From Planctomycetota bacterium (GTDB taxonomy: Bacteria > Planctomycetota > UBA1135 > GCA-002686595): 64,000 bases of DNA. Below are positions 1 to 8,984 of the stretch, piece by piece. A model generated the notes under the pieces. The model did not search any database and had not been told where the DNA came from. It was given only the letters and a program-made list of their open reading frames with translations. The DNA lies in the NCBI GenBank assembly GCA_016872795.1, contig VGYZ01000004.1:1-64000 (forward strand), read 5' to 3'. Numbering within the stretch: position 1 is the stretch's first letter; each line of letters opens with the position of its first letter. A program made the position numbers and the translations under genes.

Positions 1-98
1 CCCCACCACTTGTATCCGGGGCCAACGACGCACAGCGTCGCGACCGCGGAGTGCAGCGCGAACAAAATGTGAGGCAGCTTCGAGCGGCGATCGAGCAC
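1..98 (-). CDS. Possible small membrane protein, N-terminal part only
   Basis: Reading leftward from a GTG at 98, the frame stays open to the window edge. It gives a short basic start (LDRRSKLPH) followed by a hydrophobic stretch (ILFALHSAVATLCVV) and GPGYKWWG. This looks like the first membrane helix of a small inner-membrane protein, somewhat like the DUF3311 family that accompanies sodium/solute symporters, but 32 residues are too few to assign it. It lies 58 bases downstream of the bL34 gene on the same strand. The start codon is a guess, with only a weak AAGG upstream. It could also be a chance frame. Confidence 0.3.
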   Translation of the reverse strand, partial: MLDRRSKLPHILFALHSAVATLCVVGPGYKWW

Positions 99-156
99 GC
101 GCCAGAGCCTTGCAGCGGCCGCCGGACGCGCCGGCGCGCCCGCCGCGAGCGAGCGC

Positions 157-282
157 TCAGATCTTCCCGTGGCGACGACGCTGGCGACGGTTGGTCTTGC
201 GACCGCCCTTGGTGCGCTGGCGCGTGCGGTAGCCGGTCTTCTTGGCGTGCTTGGTCGTGCTGCGACGAGTGTTGATCTTCAT
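157..282 (-). CDS. rpmH: 50S ribosomal protein bL34
   Basis: A 41-residue, very basic protein starting MKINTRR and ending RRRHGKI. The core GYRTRQRTKGGRKTNRR matches the bL34 consensus (GFRxRMxTKxGRKVxxRRR) and the length fits the family (44-50 residues). bL34 is a small rRNA-binding protein of the large ribosomal subunit. The ATG at 282 is the only start that keeps the N-terminus. The gene sits 85 bases downstream of fumC on the same strand. The usual partners rnpA and yidC do not follow it in the visible sequence. The N-terminal third departs from the usual MKRTYQPS motif, which lowers certainty slightly. Confidence 0.75.
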   Translation of the reverse strand: MKINTRRSTTKHAKKTGYRTRQRTKGGRKTNRRQRRRHGKI

Positions 283-367
283 GTGGGTAGGACCCTTCGG
301 GGCGGAAGAGTGTAGGGGCGGGCGGGACGGGAGTCAGCCCAAATCTCCGCCGGCCCCGCAGGAACCC

Positions 368-1792
<1,425 letters not shown>

Positions 1793-1933
1793 GGGCATCC
1801 TGCGCGGAATCGGGGCGGAACATCGGCGCTGCGAGAGCGACGGGGCCGAACAGGATAGGAGTCGCACGAGCCTGCCCGCAACGCCGCACTGTGGCGCAGG
1901 AACGCGCGCCGCGCGCTACAGGCCCAGCTTCGG

Positions 1934-3037
1934 TCATTCCTTGTCCCACCACTCGCGCCAAGCCTTGATGCGCCGAGCCCGCTCGGCGGGATCCGGCGAT
2001 TGCGGATCGAACGGCAGGTCGCGACCCGTGACCGAGCGCAGCGACAGGTAGGCCGCTTCGCGCACCAGCGCCTCGTCGTCGTCGAGCGTGTCGATCAGCC
2101 CCGGGATCGCCTCGGCCGTCGCCAGATCGCCGAGCGCCCGCGCGGCGGCCATGCGCAGGAAGATGTCCCGATCCTTGAGCAGCGGGAGCACGACCGATGT
2201 CGCCCGCGGATCGCGCGACTGCGCGAGGCCGACGAGCGCGACATAGCGCTCGCTCACATTGGCGCTGCGCACCTGCTCCATGAGCGCGATCCAAGCCGGA
2301 TCCTCGGCCGCTGGGGGCTGCGCTGCCTCGAGCCCAGCCGGCGCACTTGCCAGCGCCTGCTCCAGCCGCTGGGAGAGCGCGGCCAAGGCGGCTTGCGCAT
2401 CGACCACATGCTGCTGCAACATCAACAGCTCGCCCTCGTGCCGCTCGACTTTCTGCAGGGCCACCTCGGCCCGTGCCGCTGCTGCGCCGAGCTCCTCCAG
2501 CCGCGCACGGACGCTGCCCTGCTGCTCGGCCATTTCGCCGCGCAGGCTCGCGAGTTCCGCGCGCAGGCCCGAGAGTCCCTCGAACGCCTGCGCTTGCGAC
2601 GACGCTCGCAGCACGCTGTCCGACGCCGCCGCAGCCTCCACGCGCGCGGCCAGCGCCTGATGGCGCGCGCGCCCGTCGCGGTCCTCCGCCGCGCGCTGCA
2701 GCGCAACCTCGTCGAGCGCTCCGCGCGCCCACACGCCCACCGTGACCGCCACGGCGAGCGCCACGCAAGCGAGGGTCAGCGCCGCGACGGCGCCGCTGGG
2801 AGCCGAGTGCGTCGCGGCATGGGCGTGGCCGTGGGAGTGGATCGAGCCCGGCGCGGGCAGCGCGACGCGAGCTGCCGGAGTGAGCGTGCCCGAGGCGGGT
2901 TCCGCGAACGCGGGTCCCATGGCGCGATGGCAGGTGGCGCACACGACGCGCCCCTTCTGCCGCGTCGCATGCCCCCGATCGAGGTCGATCTGGGGCACAG
3001 ACTCGTTGCACAAGTCGCAGAAGTAGATCTCGCTCAT
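1934..3037 (-). CDS. Zinc finger, membrane helix, coiled coil and HEAT-repeat protein
   Basis: A 367-residue protein of unknown function with a clear order of parts. Residues about 5-45 hold two CxxC pairs (CDLC and CATC), a likely zinc ribbon. Residues about 75-100 are one hydrophobic membrane helix (AVAALTLACVALAVAV). Residues about 105-240 are a long Ala/Glu/Arg coiled coil. Residues about 255-345 are HEAT repeats (YVALVGLAQS, RMAAARALGD). The tail ends RRIKAWREWW. The zinc ribbon should be cytoplasmic and the HEAT part on the other side of the membrane. The ATG at 3037 has a strong GGGGGAG 6 bases upstream. An overlapping ATG-CGA-TGA mini-frame immediately precedes it. It diverges from the gene at 3164. 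Confidence 0.85.
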   Translation of the reverse strand: MSEIYFCDLCNESVPQIDLDRGHATRQKGRVVCATCHRAMGPAFAEPASGTLTPAARVALPAPGSIHSHGHAHAATHSAPSGAVAALTLACVALAVAVTVGVWARGALDEVALQRAAEDRDGRARHQALAARVEAAAASDSVLRASSQAQAFEGLSGLRAELASLRGEMAEQQGSVRARLEELGAAAARAEVALQKVERHEGELLMLQQHVVDAQAALAALSQRLEQALASAPAGLEAAQPPAAEDPAWIALMEQVRSANVSERYVALVGLAQSRDPRATSVVLPLLKDRDIFLRMAAARALGDLATAEAIPGLIDTLDDDEALVREAAYLSLRSVTGRDLPFDPQSPDPAERARRIKAWREWWDKE

Positions 3038-3163
3038 CGCATGCTCCCCCACACCTCCCAAGCCGAAGGCCGCGCACGACCGGTCGCGCGGCCGAGGGGG
3101 GTTATACTGCCCCGCGCCGCTCCTGGTTCGAGGGACGGCCGCGCGCAGCCCCGACGACCGATC

Positions 3164-3565
3164 GTGAGCCACCTCGAAGGAACCGCCGCCGACCCCGCTT
3201 TCGAGCGCATCGGCCTCGAGTTTCTGGCGGACTTTCTCGCGCGCTCCGCCCGGCACCGTCCCGACGATGTCGAGGTGCTCGGCCTGCTCGCCACGACCCT
3301 GACGCAGCTGGGCCGCCACCACGAGGGGCTGGGCTTCGATCGCCGACTGGCCCTGCTGCTGCCGGACGACGCCACCGTGCGCTACAACCTCGCTTGCTCC
3401 TTGGCCCTGTGCCAAGACGCCGCCGCGGCCCTGCGCGAGCTCGAGCGCGCCGTGGAGCTCGGCTACGACGACGCCGTGCACCTGCTCGCCGACGAGGACC
3501 TGCGCAGCCTGCGGACCGAGCCCGGCTTCGTGGCGCTGCTCGAGCGCCTGCGCGCGCAGCCCTGA
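3164..3565 (+). CDS. Small TPR-like protein
   Basis: A 133-residue helical protein that looks like three tetratricopeptide units, with blocks DVEVLGLLATTLTQLGRHHE, ATVRYNLACSLALCQ and AALRELERAVELGYDD. The last unit continues into LLADEDLRSLRTEPGF, an arrangement common in small TPR proteins. TPRs usually mediate protein contacts; the partner is unknown. I chose the GTG at 3164 because the homology-like part begins directly after it. No good Shine-Dalgarno is visible. A TATACT at 3103-3108 could be a -10 box for this gene, but it has no convincing -35. It ends 6 bases before the convergent lipoprotein gene. Confidence 0.7.
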   Translation: MSHLEGTAADPAFERIGLEFLADFLARSARHRPDDVEVLGLLATTLTQLGRHHEGLGFDRRLALLLPDDATVRYNLACSLALCQDAAAALRELERAVELGYDDAVHLLADEDLRSLRTEPGFVALLERLRAQP

Positions 3566-3571
3566 GTGCGG

Positions 3572-4177
3572 CTACTGGCGCTGCGCCACGATGCCTTCGC
3601 TCGTGCGGCGGGAGATCCACTCGCGCCAGCGCTGCACGGCCGCGCGGCGCGTCGGTTCGTCCGCGTTCGCGTCGAAGCCCAGATCGATGCGCGTCGCTTC
3701 GCGCAGCGTGACGATCGAGAGTCCGCGCACCCAAGCCGAGTCGTCCTCGAGCCCGTCGACGAGCACGCCGATCTGGCTCCAATCGCCCAGCCGAATGGCC
3801 GCGCGGGCGCGCTCGAAGCGCAGGGGCTGGTCCGCCGTGGCACTCCACTCGACCTGCCGCAGCGGCTCGACGAGCCGGCTGTCCCCCGTGGCGCCGAGGG
3901 CCGCCACCGCGCTGGCGGCGACATCGGCGCGCGCGTCGGCGCACAGCTCGAGCAGGTACGGGTACGCGGGCTCGCCGACTCCGGCGAGCCATGTGATCTG
4001 CTCCACCCGCTCCAGCCCGTGCGTCCACGGCAGGCGCGCGATCTGGTCCTCGATCTGGCGCCGCAGGTTGGGCGAAGGCTTCAGCCATGTCCCCTCGTCG
4101 CGGCGCGCGCCTCCCGTCGAGGCACACGAAGCGAAGAGCGACAGGCTGGCGAGTACACACACAGGCAGGTGGCGCAT
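3572..4177 (-). CDS. HEAT-repeat lipoprotein
   Basis: A 201-residue exported protein of unknown function. The N-terminus is a lipoprotein signal (MRHLPVCVLASLSLFASC) with the lipobox Leu-Phe-Ala-Ser-Cys. The rest is HEAT-like helix pairs (RADVAASAVAALGATGDS, RFERARAAIRLGD, AWVRGLSIVTLREAT) and ends in RRAAVQRWREW. That tail resembles the end of the HEAT protein at 1934-3037, so the two may be related. The ATG at 4177 gives the cleanest signal peptide; an in-frame GTG 6 bases upstream is the alternative. It lies 87 bases downstream of the large von Willebrand gene and may be in the same transcript. Confidence 0.85.
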   Translation of the reverse strand: MRHLPVCVLASLSLFASCASTGGARRDEGTWLKPSPNLRRQIEDQIARLPWTHGLERVEQITWLAGVGEPAYPYLLELCADARADVAASAVAALGATGDSRLVEPLRQVEWSATADQPLRFERARAAIRLGDWSQIGVLVDGLEDDSAWVRGLSIVTLREATRIDLGFDANADEPTRRAAVQRWREWISRRTSEGIVAQRQ

Positions 4178-4264
4178 GGGCACGATCTCGGCCGCAAGGG
4201 CCGTCCTTGTCCTCCCTATCGACGCCCCCGAGCGCAGGCTTGACCCGCCAGCCGATCCTTGCCC

Positions 4265-6745
4265 CTAGGCCGCGTCCGCGGTGCGTCCACGCAGGCCCAG
4301 CAGGGCCCCGAGAGTGAGCGCCACCAGCCCGAGCACCAGCGCACTCCAACCGAGCCACGAGCCAGCGGAGCCTGACCGCGGCGGCGGCGGCGAGCTCGTC
4401 CCGAACCGGAGCGTGCGCGGCGGTTGCAGGTACTCCTCCTCGCAGCGGGCGGGGACCGCGAGCATGTAGTCACCCTGCGCCAGTGCACCGTCCGCCAGCG
4501 CACCCTCCGCCAGTGCGCCCTCGCTCGGCGCGAGCCGCACGCGCGCACCGTCTGTCACCCGCGCGTCGACCTCGGCCGAGAGATACGTCCCAGCGGGGAA
4601 CGCCGCGCTCGGCACCTGCTCCAACGCCAGCTCGCGCTCCGCCGCGCCACCCTCGCACCAGTAGGCGCGCAGCGAGCGACCGAGCGTCGGCTCGAACGGG
4701 CCGAACTCCAGCGTGCGCGGCGCGCTCCAGCGCGCACTCGCCATGTTCGCGGAGTGGACGCGCCCACGAGCGAGGGCGCGCACCCACGGCAACCATCGCT
4801 CGCTCTGCCGCTCCCAGTCCGGGCTTCCGAGTGTGCCCGGCAGCGTGGCGAGCACGGCGCAGGATCCCGCGCCCGCCGGGCGCAGCGCGGCGAGCACATT
4901 CGCTTCGTCGTCCTCGAGCAGCACCGCGTCGCCGTCGCGCGCGCGCAGACGCAGCGTGCGCACGACCGCAGGTGCGCCAGCCAGCGCTTCGCGCTGCTCC
5001 ACGACCGCGGCGCCTGCCTGCGACGCACTCACGCGCGCCGGACGCGCCTGCTCGAGCCAGCGCTCCTCCACGGTGGCGCGCTCGAGCGCTGCGCCAACCT
5101 CGGAACCGAGCCGAAGCACGCTGCTGCCCAGCTCGGCACGGTCGAACGCTCGCAGGAAGTCCAGATCGGGCTCAGAGCCGCTGGCGAGCACGCGCACCTG
5201 CGCACCGGCTTCGCTGAGCCGCTCGAGCGCGACCCAGACGCGACCGCGCGCGCTCGGCAGGGCCCGCTGATCGCGTCCGTCGGTGAGGAGCACGACGCGC
5301 GCGCTCGAGCGGCGTTCCTCGCGCGCGGCGACGAGCTCTTCGAGCACGCTGGGAAGATCCGTCGGGCCGCTCGGACGCCGCGCCTCGAGCAGCGCTCGCG
5401 CGCGTTCCGCGCGTTGGCCGGCAAGTGCAGCGCCGCGCCCGAGCTCGATCGCACCGGCGAGCCGATCGGTGAAGAAATGCAGCGTGAGGCGGTCCTCGCG
5501 GCGCAGGCGCTCGACCAGCGCGACCGCGGCATTGCGCAGCGCGTCGAAGTCCGCTCCGTCCATGCTGCCCGAAACATCGATCAACAGCAGCACATCGCGC
5601 GGCTCGTCGTCCTCCGCGGGTTCGCAGGGCAGAAACCGAGCGACGGAATCGGCCGAACGCGCGTCGAGCCCCGCGAGCAACGCAGCGCCACCCGCCGCCA
5701 GCCAACCGCCCCCGCGCGCGAGGAACGGCGCGAGCGCCGCGACATCCACGCCGCGCGGATCGAGGTCGAGCGTCACGAGCAAGTCCGTCTCCGGCGCCAG
5801 TGCGCGCACCTCGTCCGAGACGCGCACGGCGACCCCCAAACCCTCGCTGGCGCCCCACGCGCTCGCGAGCGCGCGCGCGGCGCCTTCGCAGGCGGCGGAA
5901 CACACCAGCTCGATGTGCAGCGCGCCCCGCGCACGCACTCGCACACTGGCGCGGTTGTTCTCCGGCACGGCATCCTCGGAAGCGACCAGCTCGACCTCGA
6001 GCTCGAGGTGCCGGGAGCCGAGCGGCCCGAGCTCGAGGCGCTGCGCGCCGCTCGCACCCGGCGCGAGCTCGAGCGTGCGCTCTCCACCCTCAAGTCCACG
6101 CACTCGCGCCGCGAGCGGCTGGTCCGCAGCCAGACCGCCGCGCTCCCATTCCAGACGCAGGACGAGCGGCGCGTGCGGCTCGAGCTCCGGCGCCGCCTCG
6201 ACCGTCCGCAACCAAGGATCGGGCCGATCCGGGGGCGGAGCGCTGACGAGCTCCGCCTGCACACGCGCGAGCTGCGCCGCGGGTTCCGCTCCGGTGTGCG
6301 AGCCGTCGCCGAGAATCCGCACCTGCGCCGCGCGCCCCTCGGCCGCGGCGAGGCGTTCCGCCGCCAGCAGAGCCGAGGCGAGGTCCGTGGAACCGCGGCG
6401 CTCGGGTGCGAGCGCGAGCCAGCGCGCGTCGAACGAAAAATCCGCGGGTTCTGCCGGGCCATACCAGCGCACGACCTCCTGCGCGAACGCGAGCACCGCA
6501 AACGCGGCGCCCTCCTCCGCGGCCGCGCGCGCCTCTCGCTCGAGCGTCGTGCGCACCCAGCTCGGCCATGTGCTGCGCACGCGCGTCACGCTGTCGGATA
6601 GGTCGAGCAGCACGACGCGCACGACGGGCTCGCCGCCCCGGCCGCGCCTTGCCGCGCCGAGCAGCCAGCCCGCCGCGCCGCACAGCAGCGAGCCACAGGC
6701 GAGGGCGGCCAGCGCAGGCGCGGCGAGACGAGCGTGACTAGTCAG
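4265..6745 (-). CDS. Membrane-anchored von Willebrand factor A / GATase-like protein
   Basis: About 826 residues. The N-terminus holds a membrane helix (LAALACGSLLCGAAGWLLG). A degenerate VWA-like start follows (VVLLDLSDSV). Then come a beta-rich region, a class-I-glutamine-amidotransferase-like segment (LAPFLARGGGWLAAGG), and a VWA domain with an intact metal-ion-dependent adhesion motif (LLIDVSGSMDGADF). The protein ends in a membrane helix (WLGWSALVLGLVALTLGALLG). This resembles BatA/BatB-type and large planctomycetal VWA proteins at the cytoplasmic membrane; its ligand is unknown. The helix-coding frame has no ATG, GTG or TTG. The placed start is a CTG at 6745, six bases after a GGAGG inside the end of mnmA. 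The first GTG (6622) would remove the helix. Confidence 0.82.
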   Translation of the reverse strand: MTSHARLAAPALAALACGSLLCGAAGWLLGAARRGRGGEPVVRVVLLDLSDSVTRVRSTWPSWVRTTLEREARAAAEEGAAFAVLAFAQEVVRWYGPAEPADFSFDARWLALAPERRGSTDLASALLAAERLAAAEGRAAQVRILGDGSHTGAEPAAQLARVQAELVSAPPPDRPDPWLRTVEAAPELEPHAPLVLRLEWERGGLAADQPLAARVRGLEGGERTLELAPGASGAQRLELGPLGSRHLELEVELVASEDAVPENNRASVRVRARGALHIELVCSAACEGAARALASAWGASEGLGVAVRVSDEVRALAPETDLLVTLDLDPRGVDVAALAPFLARGGGWLAAGGAALLAGLDARSADSVARFLPCEPAEDDEPRDVLLLIDVSGSMDGADFDALRNAAVALVERLRREDRLTLHFFTDRLAGAIELGRGAALAGQRAERARALLEARRPSGPTDLPSVLEELVAAREERRSSARVVLLTDGRDQRALPSARGRVWVALERLSEAGAQVRVLASGSEPDLDFLRAFDRAELGSSVLRLGSEVGAALERATVEERWLEQARPARVSASQAGAAVVEQREALAGAPAVVRTLRLRARDGDAVLLEDDEANVLAALRPAGAGSCAVLATLPGTLGSPDWERQSERWLPWVRALARGRVHSANMASARWSAPRTLEFGPFEPTLGRSLRAYWCEGGAAERELALEQVPSAAFPAGTYLSAEVDARVTDGARVRLAPSEGALAEGALADGALAQGDYMLAVPARCEEEYLQPPRTLRFGTSSPPPPRSGSAGSWLGWSALVLGLVALTLGALLGLRGRTADAA

Positions 6746-7886
6746 AACGCCCCTCCCGGCGCTCGGCGAACGCGACCGCGCTCACGAGCTCCGTCGAGCG
6801 AATCCAGCCGCCGCCGAGGAGCTGATCGCCGCGATAGAACGCGGCACCTTGGCCGGGCGTGACGGCCAGCTCCGGCGCGTCGAACACCACGCGCGCGCGC
6901 GTGCCGTCGACTTCGATCGTCGCCGGAACCGGCTGGTGGTGGTAGCGCACCTGCACCTGCGCCCGCAGCGAATCGCGGGAGGCGACATCGATGCCCAGCC
7001 AGTTGAGCTCCTCGACCTGCATCGCTCGCGCGCAGCACTCCTCGCGGCTGCCGAGCACGACCGTTCCGCTCGCGGGGTCGAGCGCGACCACATACAGCGG
7101 CAGCGCCCCCGCGACCTTGTGCCCGCGGCGCTGTCCGACCGTGAAATGCTCGGTGCCGGTGTGCGATCCGAGCACGCGCCCCGCCGTGTCGACCAGCTTT
7201 CCCGCATGGGTCGGCAAACCGCGCTCCGCGAAGAGCTTGCGGTAGTCGTCGCCGGGCACGAAGCAGATCTCCTGACTGTCGGCCTTCTGAGCCGTGCGCA
7301 GCCCGGCCGCCGCCGCGAGCTCGCGCACGCGGGGCTTCTCGTAGCCGCCGAGCGGCAGGCGCGCGCGGGCGAGGTGGCGCTCGGCCACGCTGAACAGCTG
7401 GTAGCTCTGGTCCTTGTTGCGGTCGACGCCGCGGCGCAGGAGCACGCGACCGTCGCGCACATCCAAGCGCGCATAGTGGCCCGTGGCGACACCCTCGCAC
7501 TCGAGCTCGTCGGCGAAGTCGAGCAGACGCTGGAACTTCAGGTCGCGGTTGCAGATCGCGCACGGATTGGGCGTGCGACCGGCGGCGTACTCGGCGAGGA
7601 AGTAGCGGATGATCCCGCCGAACTCCGCCTTCAGGTCGACGGCCTGAAAGGGAATTTTGAGCGCACCCGCGACCATGCGGGCGTCCCGAGCGTCGGAGAC
7701 CGAGCAGCAGGACTTCTTGTGGGACTCGGAGGCCTCGACATGGACCCCATTGCGCATGAACAGCCCGACGAGCGGGTGACCCGCCCCGTGCAGCAGGTGC
7801 GCGGCGACCGAGCTGTCGACGCCGCCGCTCATGGCGACGACGACCCGCGCCTTGGGAGCGAAGGTGGAAACGAAGGTGGGGTCCAT
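6738..7886 (-). CDS. mnmA: tRNA-specific 2-thiouridylase MnmA
   Basis: A 382-residue cytoplasmic enzyme that thiolates carbon 2 of wobble uridine 34 in tRNAs for Lys, Glu and Gln. The PP-loop ATP-binding motif SGGVDSS is near residue 20. The two catalytic cysteines are in NPCAICN and EICFVPGDDYR. TGHYARLD and VGQRRG are further family blocks. Length is close to E. coli MnmA (368). The ATG at 7886 puts the PP-loop at the usual distance. Its stop overlaps the presumed start of the von Willebrand gene by 8 bases, so the two are probably co-transcribed. The partner modification enzyme MnmG is encoded at 10542-12428. Confidence 0.97.
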   Translation of the reverse strand: MDPTFVSTFAPKARVVVAMSGGVDSSVAAHLLHGAGHPLVGLFMRNGVHVEASESHKKSCCSVSDARDARMVAGALKIPFQAVDLKAEFGGIIRYFLAEYAAGRTPNPCAICNRDLKFQRLLDFADELECEGVATGHYARLDVRDGRVLLRRGVDRNKDQSYQLFSVAERHLARARLPLGGYEKPRVRELAAAAGLRTAQKADSQEICFVPGDDYRKLFAERGLPTHAGKLVDTAGRVLGSHTGTEHFTVGQRRGHKVAGALPLYVVALDPASGTVVLGSREECCARAMQVEELNWLGIDVASRDSLRAQVQVRYHHQPVPATIEVDGTRARVVFDAPELAVTPGQGAAFYRGDQLLGGGWIRSTELVSAVAFAERREGRSD

Positions 7887-8007
7887 CGCGCTGGAATGGG
7901 GCGCCTAGCCGCCGCCGTGGCCCGGGCTTGGTCGCGGGCGTGGATTCTAGTAGCTTCTTCGCCCCTTTCCGCGCTCGACCCCGCCGAACCCGACGCCTCC
8001 CCACCCC

Positions 8008-8391
8008 ATGAACCTCGCGACGATCGTCTCCTCCGCCATCCTCGCCCGCATCCAAGAGGCGACCTCCGCCGCCGCGACGAGCGGCGAGAGCCCCACGACC
8101 CCGCCCGAAGCTCCGACGGCGACATGGGTCGACACGCTGATCTCGTTCGCGCCGATGATCGCGATCTTCGCGATCTTCTACTTCGTCCTGATCCGCCCGG
8201 AGCGCGCCCAGCGCAAGAAGCGCGAGGAGATGCTCTCGAAGATGTCGAAGGGCGACAAGGTCATGACCACGGGCGGCATGTTCGGCACGATCGCGGCCCT
8301 CTCGGACAAGGAAGTGACGCTCGAGATCGCGGACGGCGTGCGCGTGAAGTTCGTGCGCCAGTCGATTCAGGAAGTGCGCAACGAGCCGTAG
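8008..8391 (+). CDS. yajC: Preprotein translocase subunit YajC
   Basis: A 127-residue single-span inner-membrane protein, the small accessory subunit of the SecDF-YajC complex. The helix is MIAIFAIFYFVLI, followed directly by the family hallmark RPERAQRKKREEML and the soluble domain with GDKVMTTGGMFGTI. The 45 residues before the helix are longer than in E. coli YajC and rich in Ala, Thr and Pro. The ATG at 8008 is the first in frame. It diverges from mnmA with about 120 bases between the starts. SecD/SecF are not in the window. The next gene downstream is the YraN-like frame. Confidence 0.92.
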   Translation: MNLATIVSSAILARIQEATSAAATSGESPTTPPEAPTATWVDTLISFAPMIAIFAIFYFVLIRPERAQRKKREEMLSKMSKGDKVMTTGGMFGTIAALSDKEVTLEIADGVRVKFVRQSIQEVRNEP

Positions 8392-8867
8392 TCGCGCGCC
8401 TTCGCGACTGGCTCTCCCTTTGGAGGCCGACGGCTGCGTCTCCTGCGAGAGATGGCGGTCGGCATGCTGAGGACTTCGCGCGCGCCGAGCTCGAGGCGCT
8501 CGGCTGGCGCTGTCTGGGGCAGCGCGTTCGCACTCCGCAGGGAGAACTCGACCTCGTCTTGGAGCGGGGCAGCGTCTGGATCTGCGTCGAGGTGAAGAGC
8601 GGTCGTTGGCTCGGTACGGATGCGGGGCACCGCCCCGGCGAGCACTACTCCACGCGACAGGCCCAGCGCCAAGAGCGGGCTGCGCGCGCCTTGGCGCGGC
8701 AACTCGCGCGAGGGCTTCCGCAACGCTGGCTGCTCGAGCTGCGCTTCGACGCCGAGGCGCGCTGCCGGAGCACACGCTGGACGCGCATGGATGTCGTTGG
8801 CCGCAGCGTGGGCCGAGGACCGGCGCGCGGAGCGGGACGGAAAAATCGTCCAGCGAGTTTGCCGTGA
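8391..8867 (+). CDS. YraN/UPF0102-like nuclease-fold protein, start unresolved
   Basis: The frame encodes about 158 residues with the UPF0102 layout: GRHAEDFARAELEALGW, then TPQGELDLVLERGSVWICVE and VKSGR. The Glu-Leu-Asp plus Val-Glu-Val-Lys pattern is the restriction-endonuclease-like active-site signature of YraN proteins, whose role is not firmly known. The frame has no ATG, GTG, TTG or CTG between yajC and the conserved block; the coordinate given is only the first codon after the yajC stop. An ATG at 8452 is out of frame by one base, in the run GATGGCGG. One extra G there would start the protein at Met-Gly-Gly-Arg-His. A sequencing indel or an unusual start are both possible. Confidence 0.7.
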   Translation, partial: VARLRDWLSLWRPTAASPARDGGRHAEDFARAELEALGWRCLGQRVRTPQGELDLVLERGSVWICVEVKSGRWLGTDAGHRPGEHYSTRQAQRQERAARALARQLARGLPQRWLLELRFDAEARCRSTRWTRMDVVGRSVGRGPARGAGRKNRPASLP

Positions 8868-8984
8868 CGCCCCCGCGCGCGGTCAACCTGCCCGCGAAAC
8901 TCAGCCGATGGACCCTTTCCAACCCGCCCCTAGAATCCGCATGCCCCGTCGGCCTGCCGCCGAGCGCGGCCGTCCCCCGTCCCC

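Noticed and set aside
3103..3108. TATACT as a -10 promoter element for the gene at 3164
   Set aside because: No acceptable -35 about 17 bases upstream; a single hexamer is weak evidence.
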